Positions 6,151 to 9,865 of a stretch of DNA of 9,865 bases are shown here, one piece after another. A program made the translations under genes and the position numbers. Origin of the DNA: CAZDUS01 sp044344495 (lineage in GTDB: Bacteria > Verrucomicrobiota > Kiritimatiellia > CAIKKV01 > CAITUY01); NCBI GenBank assembly GCA_044344495.1, contig JBIJCW010000072.1, positions 1 through 9,865 on the forward strand, written 5' to 3'. Position 1 is the stretch's first letter, and the number at the start of each line of letters is the position of its first letter. The notes under the pieces are model-generated. The model had not been told where the DNA came from and made no database searches. It saw nothing but the letters and a program-made list of their open reading frames with translations.

Positions 6151-6175
6151 GTAGCGGCATTCCTTCGAATGCCGA
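6151..6175 (+). repeat. REP-like palindrome, family B (copy R8), beyond the speA 3' end
   Basis: Head GTAGC (6151-6155), arm GGCATTC (6156-6162), loop CTTC, arm GAATGCC (6167-6173). Outside it, GCATC (6145-6149) pairs with GATGC (6174-6178), which lengthens the hairpin with the head as a bulge. It lies about 40 bases beyond the speA stop, in the convergent region between speA and the leuS unit. Confidence 0.88.
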
Positions 6176-6213
6176 TGCGGCACTCGTCACGTCTCTTGCG
6201 CCACCGGTTGATC

Positions 6214-8127
6214 TCACTGCTCGAAGTAGGTGTAGCCGCGCATGCCGACCTTGTAGGCCTTGAGATAGGCGTTCTTCTCGCGCGGCGTGATCTGCTTGGC
6301 CTTGGCCGCCTTGTCGATCCGTGCCTTCATCTGCGACACCATGTCCTCCGGGGTGTACTCCATGTACTGCAAAATCTCATCCACCCGGTCACCCGTCGTC
6401 TGGTGCGCCCACTCCACCCGCCCCTTGTCGTCAATCCGCACATGCAGCACATTGGTGTTGCCCAGCAAATTGTGCATGTCGCCAATCGTCTCCTGATAGG
6501 CGCCCACCAGGAAAATCCCCAGGTAGTACTCGCGCCCATCCCACTCATGCAGGGGCAGGACGTGCTTGACGTCGTGCAGGTCGATAAACCGGTCCACCTT
6601 GCCGTCGGAATCGCAGGTGATGTCGGCCAGCACCGCGTTGCGCGTCGGCCGCTGGTTGAGCCGGTGGATCGGCATGATCGGGAACAACTGGTCGATGGCC
6701 CAGAAATCGGGAATGGACTGGAATACGCTGAAGTTCCCGTAGTACACGTCCGCAATGACCGGTTCCAACCCCTCCAACTCGTCGGGGATGTACTTGCGGC
6801 CCTTGGTCATCGTGTAAATCCTGCAGATCGTCCGCCAGAACAAGGTCTCCGCCAGGGCGCGTTCCCGCAGGGAGATGTTGCCGTGCAGGAACATCATCCG
6901 CAATTCGTCACGGTAATACACCGCATCATGGTACGCCTCCTGCACATTCCGCGGCGACAGCGAATCGCACACTTCCTTCATGTTCTCCAGCATCTCGCTG
7001 GCATTCGGGGGTAACCGGTCCGGAATCTCCACCGGCTCGAACCGCCGGACATGCAGCACGTTGAACACCAGTACCGCATGATGCGCCACCGTCGCCCGGC
7101 CCGACTCGCTGACAATCGTCGGATGCGGCACCCCGCAGGCATCCAGCGTCTTCATGATCACCTCGACCACGTCCGACGCATATTCCGGCGGCGAGTAGTT
7201 CGTGCTGCACTCGAAATTGGTGTGCGATCCGTCATAGTCCACCGCCAGCCCGCCCCCCAGGTTGAGAATCCCCATGGCGGCACCCTCGCGCGCCAGTTCC
7301 ACATAAAACCGGCAGGCCTCCTGCAACGCCGTCCGCACCTTGCGGATATCGGACACCTGGCTGCCCAGGTGGTAATGCAACATCTGCAGGCAATCCAACA
7401 TGCCCTTCTTCCGCAACGCATCCACCAGTCCGATGATCTGCGATGCATCCAACCCGAACTTGCTGCGGTCACCGCCCGACGAATCCCAGTGCCCGCCCGC
7501 ACGGCTCGAGAGTTTGGCCCGCACCCCGAGAATCGGCCGCACCTTCAATCGCTCGGCCCGCTCAACAATCAGGTCGAGTTCACTCGGCATCTCGATGACC
7601 AGCACGGTCTTCGACCCCATCTTGACCGCGTGCAGCGCCGTATCGATGAATTCCTCGTCCTTGTACCCGTTGCACACCACGAAAGCGTCCGGGTCCCGCA
7701 TCATCGTTGTGGCCACCAGCAGTTCAGCCTTGCTGCCGGCCTCGATCCCGTGATGATACTTGCGCCCCGCCTCGATGATGTCGGCCACCACCTCGCACTG
7801 CTGGTTGACCTTGATCGGAAAGACCCCGCGGTATTCGCCCTGGTACCCCGCCTCCGCAATGGCGCGGCGGAAACTCTCGTTGATCTCCTCGATCCGCGAC
7901 GCCAGGATGTTGGAAAACCGGATCAGAACCGGCATGTTCAGCCCACGGCTGTGACATTCGTCAATCAGGTGGGTCAGGCTGACTTCCGTCGCGCTCCGGG
8001 GCCCGTTGGGCCGGACGATGACCTCGCCGCCGGACGATACATCGAAGTAACCCGCCCCCCAGTTCCGGATTCCGTAAAGCTCGGCGGAGTTCTCCGCCGT
8101 CCATCGTGTCAAAGCATCCTGCCGCAT
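6214..8127 (-). CDS. speA: Biosynthetic arginine decarboxylase
   Basis: PLP-dependent fold-III decarboxylase that turns arginine into agmatine and CO2, the first step of the agmatine route to putrescine and spermidine. 637 residues, close to the E. coli enzyme. Visible motifs: PLP lysine K106 in FPIKVNQQ; HYHLGSQVSDI at 251-261; the glycine-rich phosphate-binding loop GGGLAVDYDG at 291-300; ESGRA at 341-345; and the catalytic cysteine C505 in CDSDGK, contributed across the dimer interface in this family. The N-terminal region (GIRNWGAGYFDV) is typical of SpeA, not of the meso-diaminopimelate or ornithine decarboxylases. No signal peptide is seen. The ATG at 8125-8127 is supported by AGGAG 8 bases upstream. 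It stands alone: no speB, aguA or other polyamine gene is in the window, and it is divergent from the cyclase gene and convergent with the leuS unit. Confidence 0.96.
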   Translation of the reverse strand: MRQDALTRWTAENSAELYGIRNWGAGYFDVSSGGEVIVRPNGPRSATEVSLTHLIDECHSRGLNMPVLIRFSNILASRIEEINESFRRAIAEAGYQGEYRGVFPIKVNQQCEVVADIIEAGRKYHHGIEAGSKAELLVATTMMRDPDAFVVCNGYKDEEFIDTALHAVKMGSKTVLVIEMPSELDLIVERAERLKVRPILGVRAKLSSRAGGHWDSSGGDRSKFGLDASQIIGLVDALRKKGMLDCLQMLHYHLGSQVSDIRKVRTALQEACRFYVELAREGAAMGILNLGGGLAVDYDGSHTNFECSTNYSPPEYASDVVEVIMKTLDACGVPHPTIVSESGRATVAHHAVLVFNVLHVRRFEPVEIPDRLPPNASEMLENMKEVCDSLSPRNVQEAYHDAVYYRDELRMMFLHGNISLRERALAETLFWRTICRIYTMTKGRKYIPDELEGLEPVIADVYYGNFSVFQSIPDFWAIDQLFPIMPIHRLNQRPTRNAVLADITCDSDGKVDRFIDLHDVKHVLPLHEWDGREYYLGIFLVGAYQETIGDMHNLLGNTNVLHVRIDDKGRVEWAHQTTGDRVDEILQYMEYTPEDMVSQMKARIDKAAKAKQITPREKNAYLKAYKVGMRGYTYFEQ

Positions 8128-8135
8128 CGCCTGTT

Positions 8136-8140
8136 CTCCT
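8136..8140 (-). promoter_or_regulatory. Ribosome binding site of speA
   Basis: AGGAG on the minus strand (part of TGAGGAG), 8 bases before the ATG at 8127. It fixes the speA start. Confidence 0.75.
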
Positions 8141-8189
8141 CAGCAAATTCGTGACCGGCACCATAACACGCAAGGCGAACCCGGTCATT

Positions 8190-8200
8190 GATAATTTATC
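8190..8200. promoter_or_regulatory. AT-rich palindrome in the speA/cyclase divergent region
   Basis: GATAA and TTATC around a central T form a perfect 11-base palindrome in an otherwise GC-rich sequence. GATAAT on the plus strand or GATAAA/TAAATT on the minus strand could be a -10 element for either gene, but I see no convincing -35 partner. It could also be an operator. The rest of the 136-base gap shows nothing I recognise. Confidence 0.3.
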
Positions 8201-8263
8201 GCTGCCCCCATCCCCTCCGGACTTGCGGTTTTTGCACGCTTCTGCGATGTTCATCGCTGAACA

Positions 8264-9865
8264 ATGAAGAGACTGTCACTGCTTCTGGTTGGCATCCCCG
8301 CACTGGCGGCAAGCCTCCTGCTCGCCTGGTTCGACCCCACACCCTTCGCCGGCCTCTCCCACCAGGTTCACGACGCCATGCTCCGCACCCTCGCCTCACC
8401 CCCGCGCTCCGGTTCGATCGTCATGGTGGATATCGACGACGAAAGCCTGGCCCGCCTCGGTCAATGGCCCTGGTCTCGACGGGACCTGCGCCGTCTCGTC
8501 GACCGCCTGTGGCAACAGGGGGCGGCCGTGGTGGTGTTTGATATCGTCTTCCCCGAGCCGGACCGCTCTTCGCCTCTAACCCTGGAATCATTGTGGCGCT
8601 CAGAGTTCGGCCCAGACGTGGCCATCGCCGGCATCCCCGGCAATTCCCGTGACCACGACACCGATTTCGCCGCCGCCCTGGCACGCGGCCAATCCGTCCT
8701 GGGATGCTACTTCAGCCTCGGAACCGGCATCGACAGCCATCGCGTGCTCGAGGACACCCTGCATCGCGGCCGTTGCTTCGAGGTCGGCCAACCTCAACGC
8801 GACATGCTCCCCCAGGGCACCACGATCATCCAGTCCCTGCCCGCGTTGCGCGCCAGCGCCACCGGGGAAGCCTCTTTCAATACCCTCGCCGACCGCGACA
8901 ACGTGATCCGTCGCACCCCCCTGTTGGTGGCCTACGGCCCGAACCGCCTCTACCCCGCTCTCTCGCTGGAAGCCGTCCGCCAGTTCCGAAAAGCCGGCAA
9001 CATCCGTGTCCGCTACGACGATCACCTTGGCCGGGGCGTCGAAGGAGTGGATGTCGGCGGAATCAGCCTGCCGACCGACGCCAACGGCTGCCTTGTGCTC
9101 AATTTCCGCTCCGTTCCCTTCCCTGCCATCCCGGCCTGGCAAGTCCTGGCCAACACAGCGCCAACCGCCGCTCTCTCCAACCGGGTGGTTCTCATCGGCA
9201 CATCCGCCGCAGGATTGCACGACCTGAAAGCCACCCCCCTGGCCCCGGACGTCCCCGGCATTGAAGTTCACGCCACCGCCTTGGATAACATGCTCGCGGG
9301 CGATGCCCTTCGCGAACCCCGCTGGATGTTCCACGCAAATCTCCTCACAATCCTTGTCACCGGCCTCGCGCTTATGGTGCTGGTGGCCTCCGCGCGCTCC
9401 TGGCTGGCCTTCTTCGCGGCCACCGGCTTTGTAAGCCTGGCCATCGTCACCAGCGCCTGGGCCCTCGCCAGCCACCGCCTCGTCGTCTCTCCCGTGGGCG
9501 TCATCGTGTGCACCGTGATGGTCTACACATCCATGACCGTCGTAAAGTACTGGAACGAGGAGCGGGAGCGGCACCGCATCCGAACCATGTTCGGCACCAT
9601 GGTATCCACCGATGTGTTGCGCCTGATGGAGGAAAATCCCGCGAGTTTTTCCCTGGCCGGACGCAAGGCGGAGGTGACCGTCTTCTTCTCGGATATCGCA
9701 AACTTCACGAACCTCGCCGAAAACCTCGATCCCGACGTCCTGACACACCTGCTCAACCGCTACCTCACGGAAATGACCGATATCATCATGGCAAGAGGCG
9801 GGTACGTGGATAAGTTCTACGGCGACGCGATCATGGCAGTCTGGGGCGCGCCCTATGCCACTCCC
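8264..9865 (+). CDS. CHASE2-domain transmembrane adenylate cyclase (3' end beyond window)
   Basis: An open frame of 534 codons that continues past the window edge. It should make cAMP from ATP in response to a periplasmic signal. Order: N-terminal membrane helix about 4-22; CHASE2 sensor about 30-350 with the characteristic blocks VDIDDESLARLGQWPWSR (55-72), VVVFDIVFPEPD, IGTSAAGLHDLKATPL and PGIEVHATALDNML; three membrane helices about 357-427; a short linker (FGTMVSTDVLRLMEENP); then the class III cyclase domain from about 468. Metal-binding aspartates D477 (FFSDIANFT) and D521 (YGDAIMAVWGAP) are both present, and K517 in KFYGD is the usual adenine-selecting lysine, favouring ATP over GTP. 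The transition-state residues lie beyond the end. An in-frame TGA at 8258-8260 fixes ATG 8264 as the earliest start; no Shine-Dalgarno precedes it. Adenylate versus guanylate activity rests on one residue only. Confidence 0.93.
   Translation, partial: MKRLSLLLVGIPALAASLLLAWFDPTPFAGLSHQVHDAMLRTLASPPRSGSIVMVDIDDESLARLGQWPWSRRDLRRLVDRLWQQGAAVVVFDIVFPEPDRSSPLTLESLWRSEFGPDVAIAGIPGNSRDHDTDFAAALARGQSVLGCYFSLGTGIDSHRVLEDTLHRGRCFEVGQPQRDMLPQGTTIIQSLPALRASATGEASFNTLADRDNVIRRTPLLVAYGPNRLYPALSLEAVRQFRKAGNIRVRYDDHLGRGVEGVDVGGISLPTDANGCLVLNFRSVPFPAIPAWQVLANTAPTAALSNRVVLIGTSAAGLHDLKATPLAPDVPGIEVHATALDNMLAGDALREPRWMFHANLLTILVTGLALMVLVASARSWLAFFAATGFVSLAIVTSAWALASHRLVVSPVGVIVCTVMVYTSMTVVKYWNEERERHRIRTMFGTMVSTDVLRLMEENPASFSLAGRKAEVTVFFSDIANFTNLAENLDPDVLTHLLNRYLTEMTDIIMARGGYVDKFYGDAIMAVWGAPYATP

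Noticed and set aside
5887..6183. Minus-strand open frame of 98 codons through the repeat cluster
   Set aside because: It translates the palindromes themselves (the peptide HSKECRY recurs) and overlaps the leuS end and miniprotein; no coding evidence.
7051..8154. Plus-strand open frame of 367 codons opposite speA
   Set aside because: Antisense shadow of a well-supported arginine decarboxylase; His/Arg/Pro-rich without motifs.
8600..9748. Minus-strand open frame of 382 codons
   Set aside because: It lies opposite the cyclase gene, whose CHASE2 and catalytic motifs are clear; the antisense product is Gly/Ala/His-rich with no recognisable domain.

Overview
The window is a GC-rich stretch of a bacterial chromosome. 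Its main content is four or five full-length housekeeping or sensory genes, a REP-associated tyrosine transposase (RAYT), and two clusters of short REP-type palindromes. The genes (PhoBR-type two-component pair, LeuRS with a bacterial CP1 editing domain, biosynthetic arginine decarboxylase SpeA, CHASE2 adenylate cyclase) fit a Gram-negative bacterium with periplasmic sensing. The overall style (C-rich third codon positions, no strong Shine-Dalgarno at several genes, RAYT plus short REPs with a GTAG foot) would suit the Kiritimatiellota/Verrucomicrobiota/Lentisphaerota neighbourhood. That placement is only a guess from style.

Layout. 1-762: a RAYT gene on the minus strand, bracketed by two same-oriented palindromes, followed by three more palindromes up to the end of phoR. 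763-3255 (or 3267): minus-strand phoB-phoR operon, 18 bp or less between genes. 3268-3398: short divergent control region with a promoter candidate and a ribosome binding site for leuS. 3399-6040: leuS and a 44-residue single-pass membrane miniprotein whose start codon overlaps the leuS stop. 6041-6213: second palindrome cluster, placed between two convergent transcription units. 6214-8127: speA on the minus strand. 8128-8263: divergent control region. 8264 to the window end: a CHASE2-type transmembrane adenylate cyclase, cut off by the window edge inside its catalytic domain. No stretch longer than 300 bases lacks a gene.

The most interesting content is the repeat system. Eight palindromes of about 25 bp share the head GTAGCGG but fall into two stem families with compensated base changes: A (stem GGAATCC) and B (stem GGCATTC). 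There is also one loop-deleted remnant. All four A copies lie on the minus strand and all four B copies on the plus strand, so neighbouring A and B copies always form inverted pairs. The RAYT is flanked by A copies, and its stop codon is supplied by the GTAG head of one of them. I read this as a RAYT with its REP/BIME elements (a 'REPtron'), in a form with two stem types. The other genes look ordinary and appear functionally independent of one another.
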